Shown here: in pieces, positions 43,523 to 52,325 of the stretch
Layout: the number at the start of each line of letters is the position of its first letter
Position numbering within the stretch: position 1 is the first letter of the stretch
NCBI GenBank assembly: GCA_030150045.1
Contig: JASLGM010000003.1
Coordinates: 7,815 to 71,814 of the forward strand
Origin: Taishania sp.
Lineage (GTDB): Bacteria > Bacteroidota > Bacteroidia > Flavobacteriales_D > Crocinitomicaceae
DNA: 64,000 nt
Reading direction: 5' to 3'
Notes under the pieces: generated by a model
Told to the model about the DNA's origin: nothing
The model's database searches: none
The model's input: the letters and a program-made list of their open reading frames with translations, nothing else
Translations under genes and position numbers: made by a program

Positions 43523-43838
43523 ATCCTTTTATTTCTATATTCTATAACGGAATTTCACTTACAATTAGTATACCGTGAAACTAAAAAATGGTTACAAATT
43601 GCAGAAGTACTTATCTGATAAATATTTACCTGCTTTATTAACTAAACAGCGTTACTATTAATTCTTTAATAAGTATTCTAATAAATATATATTTTTCAAA
43701 ATGGAAAAGAAAAGTAGCCCCTCTACAATTCTGTAAAAAAAAAATCTGTTGCTCTTTGTATGGAGATAAAGCAAAATAAAACCTTGTCTTTTATTTTTTT
43801 CAACTAACTTTGCATCCAATAACTAAATCCTTTTATAC
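43523..43838. other. Divergent intergenic region, 316 nt
   Basis: A/T-rich spacer between two divergently transcribed OmpA-family genes. Apart from the plus-strand promoter at 43784-43812 I find no gene, repeat or hairpin; no structured A, B or C element is present. Confidence 0.6.
43784..43812 (+). promoter_or_regulatory. Promoter of the OmpA/TSP3 gene
   Basis: TTG (43784-43786), an 18-nt spacer and TAACTTTG (43805-43812) fit the Bacteroidota consensus, with a leader of about 20 nt to the ATG at 43839. Confidence 0.7.
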
Positions 43839-45269
43839 ATGAAGAAGTTGCTACTTCCACTAACCCTGTGCATTTCTTATTTTTCTTTTGCACAAAATTT
43901 GGTTCAAAATGCAGATTTCTCAACCTCAAAAAAAATTACTTCTCGCAGCGAAATTTCTCGCGTTGAAGCTTGGAGTAACGCAAATGGAGGTTCTGTAGAT
44001 GTATTCACTCCAAAATCACCGAAATACAGTGTTGGTATTCCCGAAAATTTTATGGGTTCACAAGAATCTCAAAACAATTACATTGGTTTTACAGCTTTTT
44101 ACGCAGATCAACGTATTGCTTTTGCTCCATCGGTTCAGGATCGTGAATTACAAGAAACTGTTGCTTATGGCAAATACAGTGAATACCCTCAAGTAGAATT
44201 ACAAGAAACATTAATTGCAGGTCAACAATATCAAGTATCTATTGAAGTCAGTTTGGCAGACAAATCCGGAAGAGCGGTACAAAATCTTGGTGCATTTCTT
44301 TCAAAGGAAAAAATGAATATTGGAAGTAATGCACACTTGGATGTAAAACCAAATGTTACCTTCACCGCTTGGGCAGATAACAAAAACGGATGGCAAAAAC
44401 TTACCGGAGAATTCACGGCTACAGGTGGTGAAAAATTCTTAATCATTGGTGCATTCGAAGGAACGTTTATGGTGAAAACACTAGCAACTGCTCGTACCGA
44501 AAATGATAACAAAAGAGCATATTACTATTTAAACTCAGGTGTATCCTTAACTAAAAAATTAGAAAAAGATACAGATGGAGATGGTGTACTTGACAAAGAT
44601 GATGAATGCCCAGATGTTTATGGAACGGTAAATGGTTGTCCAGACAGAGATGGAGATGGAGTTGCAGATAAAGACGATAAATGTCCTGATACTCCTGGGG
44701 AAAAGGACTTAGCAGGTTGCCCTAAAAATGCAAAAGATACGGACGGTGACGGATTCCCAGATTCAGTAGATGAATGTCCAAAAGTGAAAGGAACAATCAA
44801 AGGATGTCCTGATAGAGATGGAGATGGAATTCCTGATAAAGACGACGAATGTCCAGATGAAAAAGGACGTAAAGAGTTAAAAGGTTGTCCGATGGCGAAA
44901 GAAGATTTAGATATTCTTCGTAAGGCATCAGAAGCAATTTATTTTAATTCAGGATCTGCTGTAATCAAAACGGAAAGCTACTCTTCTTTAGATAAAATGG
45001 CTGAAATTTTGAAGAAAAATAAAGATGTAGAAGCAATGGTTGAAGGTCATACGGACGCTCAAGGTAACGATGATTTGAATTTGCGTTTATCTAAAGAAAG
45101 AGCGAAGGCTGTGAAAGATTATTTAATCGAAAAAGGAGTTGACGCAAGTCGTCTGGATTCAGAAGGATACGGTGAGACAAAACCGATTGCTACAAATAAC
45201 ACCGCTGAAGGCCGTGCTAAAAATAGACGTGTAGTGATTTTAACATCTAGCTTTCCAGACAAAAAATAA
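43839..45269 (+). CDS. OmpA-family outer-membrane protein with thrombospondin type 3 repeats
   Basis: The 476-residue protein has a signal peptide (to SFAQ) and an N-terminal beta-sandwich of about 220 residues in place of a barrel. Four calcium-binding thrombospondin type 3 repeats follow (DTDGDGVLDKDDECPD, DRDGDGVADKDDKCPD and similar, about residues 245-350). An OmpA C-terminal domain ends the protein (MVEGHTDAQGNDDLNLRLSKERA, AEGRAKNRRV). It probably links the outer membrane to peptidoglycan. Such proteins are usually abundant, which fits its strong promoter and terminator. Confidence 0.93.
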   Translation: MKKLLLPLTLCISYFSFAQNLVQNADFSTSKKITSRSEISRVEAWSNANGGSVDVFTPKSPKYSVGIPENFMGSQESQNNYIGFTAFYADQRIAFAPSVQDRELQETVAYGKYSEYPQVELQETLIAGQQYQVSIEVSLADKSGRAVQNLGAFLSKEKMNIGSNAHLDVKPNVTFTAWADNKNGWQKLTGEFTATGGEKFLIIGAFEGTFMVKTLATARTENDNKRAYYYLNSGVSLTKKLEKDTDGDGVLDKDDECPDVYGTVNGCPDRDGDGVADKDDKCPDTPGEKDLAGCPKNAKDTDGDGFPDSVDECPKVKGTIKGCPDRDGDGIPDKDDECPDEKGRKELKGCPMAKEDLDILRKASEAIYFNSGSAVIKTESYSSLDKMAEILKKNKDVEAMVEGHTDAQGNDDLNLRLSKERAKAVKDYLIEKGVDASRLDSEGYGETKPIATNNTAEGRAKNRRVVILTSSFPDKK

Positions 45270-45310
45270 ATGCTACTTCCTTTAAAAAGGTAAACAATCA
45301 TAAGGTAATA

Positions 45311-45342
45311 AGAGCGAGTGCTTGTCACTCGCTCTTTTTTTT
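45311..45342 (+). terminator. Intrinsic terminator of the OmpA/TSP3 gene
   Basis: AGAGCGAGTG (45311-45320) pairs perfectly with CACTCGCTCT (45326-45335) around CTTGT, followed by seven T. Confidence 0.92.
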
Positions 45343-45378
45343 GTGCAAAAGTAGTTGTGTATTTCAACGTGAGATACT

Positions 45379-45518
45379 CTGCCCTGATGGAAGGTGATAG
45401 CTTGCTGTAAGGAATGTTACAGGCAATAAGTGGTGGACGCGACGTTAGAAGCGCCCGCACGCTTAGCTTGCCGTAAACAATTCATAAAGCAACTAGAGCC
45501 TGAAAGCAGAAAAGGCAG
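45379..45518 (-). repeat. Structured intergenic element, type B copy 3
   Basis: In the 140-nt element CTGCC (45379-45383) pairs with GGCAG (45514-45518). The following 3-bp helix is CTG/CAG instead of CCG/CGG, a compensated change. Then TAG-TTGC pairs with GCAA-G-CTA, with a bulged G. The polarity matches the dicarboxylate-symporter gene, whose stop is about 40 nt to the right. Confidence 0.72.
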
Positions 45519-45558
45519 CCCAAAAATTGAACTGCCCCTCCTCTATGTTTGAAAAATC

Positions 45559-46836
45559 CTATCCTAAAGTTTCCTTTAATTTATCTTTATCAAGGTGGTT
45601 CTCCCAGTTAGAAATCACCACACAAGCCACTCCATTTCCGATTACATTGGTCAGAGCCCGGCACTCAGACATGAACTTATCGATCCCCAAAATGAGGGTC
45701 ATACCAGCGATTGGAATATCAGGAACAACAGCTAGTGTAGCCGCTAAAGTAATAAATCCAGCACCTGTAACTCCGGCCGCACCCTTTGAAGAAAGAATGG
45801 CCACCAAAAGTAAAACCGCTATCTGATCGAAGGTCAAATCGATGTTACATGCTTGGGCAATAAACAAGGCAGCCAGGGTCATATAAATGTTCGTTCCGTC
45901 CAAATTAAATGAATATCCAGTTGGAACAACCAAGCCCACCACCCCTTTATCGCACCCTGCATCGCCGAGTTTTCGCATCAATCCTGGCATAGCTGGTTCC
46001 GATGAACTTGTCCCCAAAACCAAGAAAATTTCTTCTTTAATGTATCGCAAAAATTTGAAAATACTGAAGCCATTTGCTCTCGCAACACCACCTAGCACAA
46101 CGGCCACAAAGAAGAAAGAGGTCAAATAAAAGGTCAGAACCAGTTTCCCTAAATAGATCAAAGAATCAATGCCATATGCACCAATAGTAAAGGCCATCGC
46201 ACCAAACGCTCCAATGGGCGCCAATTTCATCAACATCTCCACAATCTTGAAAATAGGAATGGTTAAAACCTCCAAAAATTCAATAACAATGCGGCTTTTA
46301 TCGGCGGTAAGCGCCAAGGCAACACCAAAAAGTATGGCCACCAAAAGAACTTGTAAAATGATATCGCCGGTCATTGGACTGAAAAGGGTTTCAGGAATGA
46401 TATTGAACACAAAATTCGTCAAGGAATTGTCCTCTGCAGCGCTGACGTATTTGCTAATCTTAGATGCATCTAAGGTAGAAGGGTCGATGTTCAATCCTGC
46501 TCCAGGTTTAAAAATATGACTTGCAAAAAGTCCAATAACCAATGCTAAAGTGGAAAAGAAAAAGAAGTATCCAAAGGCTTTAGCTGCCACTCTTCCTACT
46601 TTTTTCAGGTCGTTCATTCCAGCAATTCCGGTTGAAACGGTCAAGAAGATCACTGGAGCGATGATCATTTTCACCAATTTGATGAATCCATCTCCAAGCG
46701 GTTGCATTTGTTGCCCTGATTCGGGGTAAAAATACCCAAGAGAAACGCCTAAAACAATGGCAAATAAAACTTGAATATAGAGTTGCTGATAGAATTTCTT
46801 CTTCTTTTTTTGTGGGGGTTGAAAGTCCGTTTTCAT
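45559..46836 (-). CDS. Dicarboxylate/amino acid:cation symporter (DAACS family)
   Basis: The 425-residue membrane protein has the DctA/GltP fold. The serine-rich reentrant loop is [16 protein letters not shown] near residue 275, followed by the family motif [17 protein letters not shown] near 304 and the second hairpin [21 protein letters not shown] near 350. The substrate (C4-dicarboxylate, glutamate or aspartate, taken up with protons or sodium) cannot be decided. A Lys-rich N-terminus precedes the first TM helix. The gene is monocistronic. Confidence 0.94.
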   Translation of the reverse strand: MKTDFQPPQKKKKKFYQQLYIQVLFAIVLGVSLGYFYPESGQQMQPLGDGFIKLVKMIIAPVIFLTVSTGIAGMNDLKKVGRVAAKAFGYFFFFSTLALVIGLFASHIFKPGAGLNIDPSTLDASKISKYVSAAEDNSLTNFVFNIIPETLFSPMTGDIILQVLLVAILFGVALALTADKSRIVIEFLEVLTIPIFKIVEMLMKLAPIGAFGAMAFTIGAYGIDSLIYLGKLVLTFYLTSFFFVAVVLGGVARANGFSIFKFLRYIKEEIFLVLGTSSSEPAMPGLMRKLGDAGCDKGVVGLVVPTGYSFNLDGTNIYMTLAALFIAQACNIDLTFDQIAVLLLVAILSSKGAAGVTGAGFITLAATLAVVPDIPIAGMTLILGIDKFMSECRALTNVIGNGVACVVISNWENHLDKDKLKETLG

Positions 46837-46950
46837 CTGTTGTCGTTTATTTTGGTGATCGTTCGCGTGCTAAAAAGACGGAAAAGACATTCTAAAATTA
46901 GAATAAAAATGACAATATTCATTTAAAGCCAAAAATTTCACGTTTGAACA

Positions 46951-46984
46951 AAAAAAAGGCTTCCATTTCTGAAAGCCTTTTTTT
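46951..46984. terminator. Bidirectional intrinsic terminator
   Basis: AAAAAAAGGCTT (46951-46962) pairs perfectly with AAGCCTTTTTTT (46973-46984). It lies 22 nt past the stop of the T9SS cargo gene at 47007 (minus strand); the A and T arms make it usable in both directions. Confidence 0.8.
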
Positions 46985-47006
46985 ACCTCTATAGAAGTAA
47001 AATCAA

Positions 47007-48482
47007 TTATCTGATTACTAATTTTTGGTTGTTCGTTGTTTTTCCAGCTTGTACTGTTACGAAATATACTCCCGTTTTAAGTGTAAGTGGAATCGCATTT
47101 TCACCAGCATTTAAACTTCCTTTAAGAACTGATTGTCCAAGTCCGTTTACAACTTCGAATGTCGCTGCCTCTTGCGAAACTAGCATCAAACGATCTGTTG
47201 CAGGATTTGGATACATTTCGAAAGTTGTAGTGTTTACATCTCCAACTGCTAATAATTCTCCACAACCAAACTCATTGAAATCAACCGTTCCTAGTGTTGC
47301 ATTATCTTCTTTGTGCGTTACCAATGCTTCGATCATGTCCCTTGTTAATTCATCTTCATCTTCATCCCAACAATTGAATTTTGCATCTACGTCATTTGGT
47401 GTATTGTTGTAAAAAGCATTTGGTCCATCTACATTACTATTTCCAGAGAAAACATTTCTCCCAACGTTAGGATGTGTATCGCTATCACTACCTAAATTGA
47501 CAAATGCTTTACCAATTGCAGTAATCCCCCAAAGGTTTCCACGGATTTCATTTCTAGTGATATAAACATAAGAAGGCTCACTTGCAGCTTGAATTGAAAT
47601 ACCAGAACCACCCATCATTGGGTTTCCTTCTGTATTGTTTTCTTCAATAATATTTCCTGTGATTCTACCAAAAGAATTTGCTCCAGTAATTCCAATTCCA
47701 TAACGGTTATTACGGATAGTATTTCCTTCAATTGAGAACGTATTCTGCATTCCCATTAAACTAGAAACACCAATACCTCCTACTTTAGAAAGCGTACGAT
47801 CTCCCACTATCATATTTCCTCTAATGATCATTGAATCTGCACCACCGGGTCCCATATTGATTTGTGGACGATTTCCATTTGCTGTTGAATTCCCTTCTAA
47901 ATAGTTATTTAAAAAGCGCATAGAAACATGAACATTTCCTCCTGATGATACAGCTGGCCCTTGATTTTTGTAGAAATAAGATCTTTCAATTACGGGTAAT
48001 CCTCGAGAAAAAGACATGGCTCCTCCCGTTACCAATACTGTTTTTTGGTAAGAAACCTCACTGTTTTTCATGTGGAAACTTTCTGTCAGAACCTGGATTC
48101 CTCCTCCATTACGAAAGCTTGTATTTTCGATCATGATATCTGAAAATTCTTGTAATTTGAATCCTTTATAAACCGTTGTTGAATCGACTGCGTTGATGTA
48201 GAAATTATTTGGTGGGTTGAAATCAATTTTCCCGTAAACATCTACCAAAACTCCAGCTGCAATGTGCAATACAGCATCATCCTCTACCTTCCAAACATCA
48301 TTTTCAGAAATCGTTAAATTCTTTAATAAAGTATACGTATCATTCTCGAAAGTCATTACGTCTGGTGCCGCGGTTACGAAATCCGAAAGGCTAAAAGTTG
48401 TCCCATCGTTAGGTGTTGTGAACTGTGCAAAGACAGAACTAGCGCCACATAAAAGGGCGCAAAAAAGTGTAAATTTTCTCAT
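47007..48482 (-). CDS. Parallel beta-helix protein with T9SS type A sorting domain
   Basis: The protein is about 491 residues. A signal peptide (MRKFTLFCALLCGASSVFAQ) is followed by a right-handed beta-helix (SFRNGGGIQVLTESFHMKNSEV, NTIRNNRYGIGITGANSFGRITGNII and similar turns, about residues 80-370). A C-terminal sorting domain ends the protein (FEMYPNPATDRLMLV, LGQSVLKG, TGVYFVTVQAG, KLVIR). The start at 48482 gives a clean signal peptide; the upstream in-frame Met would add 19 polar residues. It is likely a surface or secreted glycan-acting or structural protein. No catalytic residues can be assigned. Confidence 0.88.
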   Translation of the reverse strand: MRKFTLFCALLCGASSVFAQFTTPNDGTTFSLSDFVTAAPDVMTFENDTYTLLKNLTISENDVWKVEDDAVLHIAAGVLVDVYGKIDFNPPNNFYINAVDSTTVYKGFKLQEFSDIMIENTSFRNGGGIQVLTESFHMKNSEVSYQKTVLVTGGAMSFSRGLPVIERSYFYKNQGPAVSSGGNVHVSMRFLNNYLEGNSTANGNRPQINMGPGGADSMIIRGNMIVGDRTLSKVGGIGVSSLMGMQNTFSIEGNTIRNNRYGIGITGANSFGRITGNIIEENNTEGNPMMGGSGISIQAASEPSYVYITRNEIRGNLWGITAIGKAFVNLGSDSDTHPNVGRNVFSGNSNVDGPNAFYNNTPNDVDAKFNCWDEDEDELTRDMIEALVTHKEDNATLGTVDFNEFGCGELLAVGDVNTTTFEMYPNPATDRLMLVSQEAATFEVVNGLGQSVLKGSLNAGENAIPLTLKTGVYFVTVQAGKTTNNQKLVIR

Positions 48483-48611
48483 AAGACAAAAACTAATTGT
48501 TAAGCATTTTTTATTGAATTGATAAGATACGGATACCAAGTAGTAAACTTCATTTCATTAACAGTTATATAACAGAAATCAAGTGATTTCTTCACAAAAG
48601 AGAAGTTTTAG

Positions 48612-48754
48612 CTCCCATATCCGTCTATGGGCTTAAGTGCTTTTGCTTCTCCCACGTCTCCCTACCTTATCGAATGGGCTTCTAAAGTCGCCATTCGAAA
48701 AAGGTGTCAATCCGGGGTTCATCTTCAAGCAGCTAACACCCACCGCCGGGGTAG
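48612..48754 (+). repeat. Structured intergenic element, type B copy 4 (degenerate)
   Basis: This 143-nt relative of type B has CTCCC/GGTAG-like ends with one mismatch, and TTAAGTGCTT facing AAGCAGCTAA near the base of the inner arm. Recognition rests on the overall pattern, so this copy is the weakest. No other feature is seen between it and the type A copy at 48922. Confidence 0.45.
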
Positions 48755-48921
48755 ATTGTTCTTGGTGAAACAAAGTTTTACTTAACTTACGTCAATTTGA
48801 GAACTTCGATTAAAAGATAAAAATCGCTAGGTTTTGAGAGGGATATATGTAAATCACAAAGACAAGTCTAAAATCTACATCTCAATATCCGCATATTGTT
48901 ATTGGTTGAAAACGGAATATT

Positions 48922-49065
48922 TAGCTAGGGCGGAATGCGTTAGCTAAAAGAAGTGAAAAACTAGTGAACGCTGATTTTGCACTGCGACCAAAGGAAGCAC
49001 GTGAAAAATAGCAAGTAAACATTTTTTCACGATTTTACTATAGCATGTAGACCGTTAAAGCTACC
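48922..49065 (-). repeat. Structured intergenic element, type A copy 6
   Basis: The outer helix has changed to TAGCT (48922-48926) with AGCTA (49059-49063), a fully compensated difference from CAGCC/GGCTG. A TTAA bulge, TAG-TAAAA with TTTTA-G-CTA, and GTGAAAAA/TTTTTCAC follow, then the unchanged apical core at 48983-48999 with CAC/GTG arms. In reference polarity it follows the tRNA-Ser terminator by about 90 nt. Confidence 0.82.
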
Positions 49066-49153
49066 AAAAGACAAGCCTTATTCTATTTATTTTTCCTTCT
49101 AAAACAATAGCCATTCACATAAAGAACGTTCCATCTATCACCTAATTATGGGC

Positions 49154-49184
49154 AAAAAAAAAGACCCAGTCGTTAAACTAGGTC
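49154..49184 (-). terminator. Intrinsic terminator of tRNA-Ser
   Basis: On the minus strand GACCTAG pairs with CTGGGTC (one T.G) around TTTAACGA and is followed by nine T. It starts 2 nt after the encoded CCA of the tRNA. Confidence 0.85.
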
Positions 49185-49185
49185 C

Positions 49186-49273
49186 TGGCGGAGAAAGAGG
49201 GATTCGAACCCCCGGTACCTCGCGGTACGCCGGTTTTCAAGACCGGTGCAATCGACCACTCTGCCATTTCTCC
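49186..49273 (-). tRNA. tRNA-Ser (anticodon TGA)
   Basis: This 88-nt class II tRNA lies on the minus strand. The acceptor stem GGAGAAA pairs with TTTCTCC, the discriminator is G, and CCA is encoded. The anticodon loop CTTGAAA carries TGA within an ACCGG/CCGGC-type stem. A long variable arm (GTACC GCGA GGTAC) is typical of tRNA-Ser, and the T arm is GGGGG TTCGAAT CCCTC. Confidence 0.96.
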
Positions 49274-49441
49274 GGGGCAAAAGTACGGACTCTATTTGAA
49301 TTGACAATGAGAAAAAGTTACTTTTTTGTATTTTTTTCTTTGTTGACAGCCATTGTCGTTATTTTTAAGGCTTTCCTTCATGGAAGAAGTACCGTTTTGG
49401 AGTTTTTATTATCTTTACCTTTGAACGAATATCAAATTTCC

Positions 49442-50893
49442 ATGACGTATCTAAATAAATTTTCCATAGCCCTCGTTTTTATTTGTATTACTATACTAAG
49501 TTTTGGTCAGAAAAAAGTCAATGCTTATTTGCAAACAAAGCAATTATATGCGCCTACAATTGGTTCTTATGTAGAAATTCACACGCAATTTTCAGCTCCT
49601 TCTCTTAAATACAAGACCTTAGAAAATGGTGGTTTACAAGCGGAAATATTTTATCATCTTGTGGTTCAAAAAGGAACGGAAACGGTAAAAGAAATTGGTT
49701 TTAAACTACTTTCACCTGTGATGCTTGATGCGACAATTGAAGATTTTTATGATATTCAGTTGATTAATTTAGAACCTGGAGAATATTCTTGCTCCATCGA
49801 ATTAGCGGATTTGATTGCCAATAACGAATCTATAAAAAGTAAGTTTAAAATGGTAATTGAAGCACCAAAATCGAAGGCTTTCCTTTCAGATATTATTGTT
49901 GCTGAGGTAGCGAATCCTTCCAAAGAGCAAACGGTTTTCACAAAATCGGAATATGATATCATTCCACGCTTAGCTTCGTTTTACACTCCGGACATGTCTT
50001 CATTACCCATTTATATTGAAGCATATAACTTGAATAACGATAAAGGATTAACGCTAGATTATTACATTGAAAATCAAGAAACGAAGAAAAGTATTCCACA
50101 GTCTATTAAATCAATTGCTGTTACAACAAATGAAGTAACTCCTTTTTTATTTCCTATTGATATTTCAAAAATAGGTACTGGGAAATATAAATTGATCATA
50201 GAATTACGTCAAGAAAATGGTGAAATTATTACGTCTAAAAATTATGTTTTTGATCGTCAAAATGATTTAGAGATTTCCCTAGATACCAAAACAATTGTAT
50301 TAGATCCAAGTTTTCAGAATTCGGTTTCTAAAGACAGTATTCGTTTTTACTTATCAAGTGTTTTGCCTATTTGCCCTCCAAGTCAACAGAAATTTCTACT
50401 AAAGGAATTGAAGGATAAAACCTTGAAAGAAGAACAAATGAGAAAATTACTTCAGGCATTCTGGGTGGAAACAGCACCAACTAATACGACAGAAGCTTGG
50501 TTAGCTTATAAACGTCAAGTTTTATTTGTTGAACAAAATTTTAGAACCTCCTATATGGCTGGTTTTGACACAGATCGTGGTCGTGTCTATTTACAATATG
50601 GTGCACCAAGTAGAACGCATAATCGTGAAATGTCTTCATCGGAATTACCTTGGGAAATATGGGAATACAATAAGATTGGTAATTTCTCTAATCGTAAATT
50701 TTTGTTCTACAACCCTGACTTAGTTTCTAATCATTACAACTTACTGCACTCGGATATGCTAGGTGAATTAAAAAATCCACGTTGGGAATATGAATTAAAT
50801 AAACGAAATACGGTTAATGGAAGTGTAGATGATCCGAATGAGTACAAATTAAACTCTTGGGGAAACAATGCGCGTGAAATTATGTACCGTTAA
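49442..50893 (+). CDS. GWxTD domain-containing protein
   Basis: The protein is 483 residues with a signal peptide (MTYLNKFSIALVFICITILSFGQ). Beta-rich N-terminal domains follow, then a C-terminal GWxTD-type domain beginning AGFDTDRGRVYLQYGAPS near residue 377; here the motif reads GFDTD. The domain is common in Bacteroidota secreted proteins and its role is unknown. The ATG at 49442 was chosen because the longer frame upstream runs through tRNA-Ser. A TACCTTTG box at 49416-49423 may be the -7 element, but its partner TTG is only 16 nt away. Confidence 0.85.
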   Translation: MTYLNKFSIALVFICITILSFGQKKVNAYLQTKQLYAPTIGSYVEIHTQFSAPSLKYKTLENGGLQAEIFYHLVVQKGTETVKEIGFKLLSPVMLDATIEDFYDIQLINLEPGEYSCSIELADLIANNESIKSKFKMVIEAPKSKAFLSDIIVAEVANPSKEQTVFTKSEYDIIPRLASFYTPDMSSLPIYIEAYNLNNDKGLTLDYYIENQETKKSIPQSIKSIAVTTNEVTPFLFPIDISKIGTGKYKLIIELRQENGEIITSKNYVFDRQNDLEISLDTKTIVLDPSFQNSVSKDSIRFYLSSVLPICPPSQQKFLLKELKDKTLKEEQMRKLLQAFWVETAPTNTTEAWLAYKRQVLFVEQNFRTSYMAGFDTDRGRVYLQYGAPSRTHNREMSSSELPWEIWEYNKIGNFSNRKFLFYNPDLVSNHYNLLHSDMLGELKNPRWEYELNKRNTVNGSVDDPNEYKLNSWGNNAREIMYR

Positions 50894-50904
50894 CCTTTAT
50901 TGCT

Positions 50905-51933
50905 TTGAATAAATTAAGTATTGTAATTCTCAATTACAACGGAGAAAAACATTTAAGAACATATTTACCGAGCGTTGTTGCTCACGCAGATGGTCATTCG
51001 ATTATTGTAGCTGACAACGCTTCAACCGACAATAGTGTTGCATTTTTACAAACAAACTACCCTAACATTCCATTGATTCAAAATGGAGAGAATGGTGGTT
51101 TTGCTCGCGGATACAATCAAGCTTTATCCCAAATAGAAAGCGAATACTATCTATTACTCAACAGTGATATTGAAGTAACCGAAAATTGGTTAGCCCCTCT
51201 TATTGCATGTTTAGACAATAACCCAACAGTTGCTGGTGTGCAACCAAAAGTATTAAGTCACTTAAAGAAGACTCATTTTGAACACGCTGGAGCAGCGGGA
51301 GGATTTCTTGACAACAACTATTTCCCTTTCTGTCGCGGAAGAATATTAAGTGAAGTAGAAGAAGATCGTGGTCAATATGACAGCACAACAGAAGTGTTTT
51401 GGGCGAGTGGCGCTGCTTTACTTATTCGTTCTAAGGCTTTTCATCAGGTAGGTGGTTTTGACGAGCGATTCTTTGCGCACATGGAGGAAATTGATTTGTG
51501 TTGGAGAGCAAAAAACTTAGGTTGGAAATTTATGTGTGAACCCTCTTCAAAGGTTTATCATTTAGGCGGAGGAACCCTTTCCTATCAATCACCATTTAAG
51601 ACCTTCCTGAATTTCAGAAATTCACTTTTTATGATTGTGAAAAATCACAATGGTTTATTATTTCCGAAATTGTTTTATAGATTATGCTTAGATGGTCTAA
51701 CAGGTGTTATCTTTTTCTTTGAAGGGAAATTCAAGAATACTTGGATGATTATCAAATCTCATTTTGCTTTATATGCAAATTTAAGTTCTTTGTTAAAAGA
51801 CAGAAAAGCCTTAAAAAAGATACGTACTCATTCTTCTTTAACAGCTCAATACAAAGGAAACATTCTTTGGGCTTGGGTTAAGAAAGTAAAACGATTCAAT
51901 CAATTAAATCAACGTTTATTCGAGAAATATTGA
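50905..51933 (+). CDS. Glycosyltransferase family 2 protein, TTG start
   Basis: The 342-residue GT2 enzyme has the N-terminal LSIVILNYNGEKHL, the nucleotide-sugar DNASTDNS, the DxD-like LLLNSDIEV near residue 92, and the acceptor-side WASGAALLIRSKAF...GGFDERFFAHMEEIDLCWRAKNLGW near 165-200. It resembles rhamnosyl- or related transferases of surface polysaccharides; donor and acceptor are unknown. Translation must start at the TTG at 50905, because no in-frame ATG precedes the first conserved strand. The gene follows the GWxTD gene by 11 nt and overlaps the 3' end of aroQ by 25 nt in convergent orientation. Confidence 0.9.
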   Translation: MNKLSIVILNYNGEKHLRTYLPSVVAHADGHSIIVADNASTDNSVAFLQTNYPNIPLIQNGENGGFARGYNQALSQIESEYYLLLNSDIEVTENWLAPLIACLDNNPTVAGVQPKVLSHLKKTHFEHAGAAGGFLDNNYFPFCRGRILSEVEEDRGQYDSTTEVFWASGAALLIRSKAFHQVGGFDERFFAHMEEIDLCWRAKNLGWKFMCEPSSKVYHLGGGTLSYQSPFKTFLNFRNSLFMIVKNHNGLLFPKLFYRLCLDGLTGVIFFFEGKFKNTWMIIKSHFALYANLSSLLKDRKALKKIRTHSSLTAQYKGNILWAWVKKVKRFNQLNQRLFEKY

Positions 51934-52325
51934 ATTCCTAGTGTGTAAGAAGCTAAACCAAATCCGAAGATGCACCCTACGCACACTGGAGAAAGTAAAG
52001 ATTCATGTCTAAAAATTTCTCTTTTAGAAACGTTACTGATATGAATTTCAACTACCGGAATAGAGATGGCATCGATTGCATCACGAATAGCTACAGAAGT
52101 ATGTGTATATCCTCCTGCATTGATCAATATACCATCGGCATCGGACTGATGAAGGAAATTAATAATCTCTCCTTCTACATTCGATTGCACATGTTCTAAA
52201 GAAACGTCCCAAAATTCATCTTTTAAGGACACAAAAAAATCTTCAAATGAAGTAGATCCGTACATTTGTGGATCTCGTTTACCTAATAAGTTTAAATTAG
52301 GACCATTAATAATTAATATTTTCAT
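51909..52325 (-). CDS. aroQ: 3-dehydroquinate dehydratase, type II
   Basis: AroQ dehydrates 3-dehydroquinate to 3-dehydroshikimate, step three of the shikimate pathway. The 138-residue protein has the type II signature: INGPNLNLLGKRDPQMYG at the N-terminus (with the catalytic Tyr and Arg), NAGGYTHTSVAIRDAI, and VVEIHISNVSKREIFRHESLLSPVCVGCIFGFG. Its start codon overlaps that of xerD on the opposite strand (shared CATG), so its promoter must lie within xerD. Confidence 0.96.
   Translation of the reverse strand: MKILIINGPNLNLLGKRDPQMYGSTSFEDFFVSLKDEFWDVSLEHVQSNVEGEIINFLHQSDADGILINAGGYTHTSVAIRDAIDAISIPVVEIHISNVSKREIFRHESLLSPVCVGCIFGFGLASYTLGIQYFSNKR

Noticed and set aside
48612..48754. A second insertion-sequence remnant
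   Set aside because: No transposase fragment or target duplication is present; the palindrome is better read as a degenerate type B element.
3365..49065. Integron attC-type recombination sites as an explanation of the palindromic elements
   Set aside because: The length and bulged base resemble attC, but the ends lack the RYYYAAC and GTTRRRY core sites, there is no integron integrase, and elements are scattered rather than in a cassette array.
49148..49441. An in-frame N-terminal extension of the GWxTD gene beginning MGKKKDPVV and including [16 protein letters not shown]
   Set aside because: The segment is the reverse strand of tRNA-Ser and its terminator read as protein, a common annotation artefact. 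The signal peptide at 49442 gives the real start.
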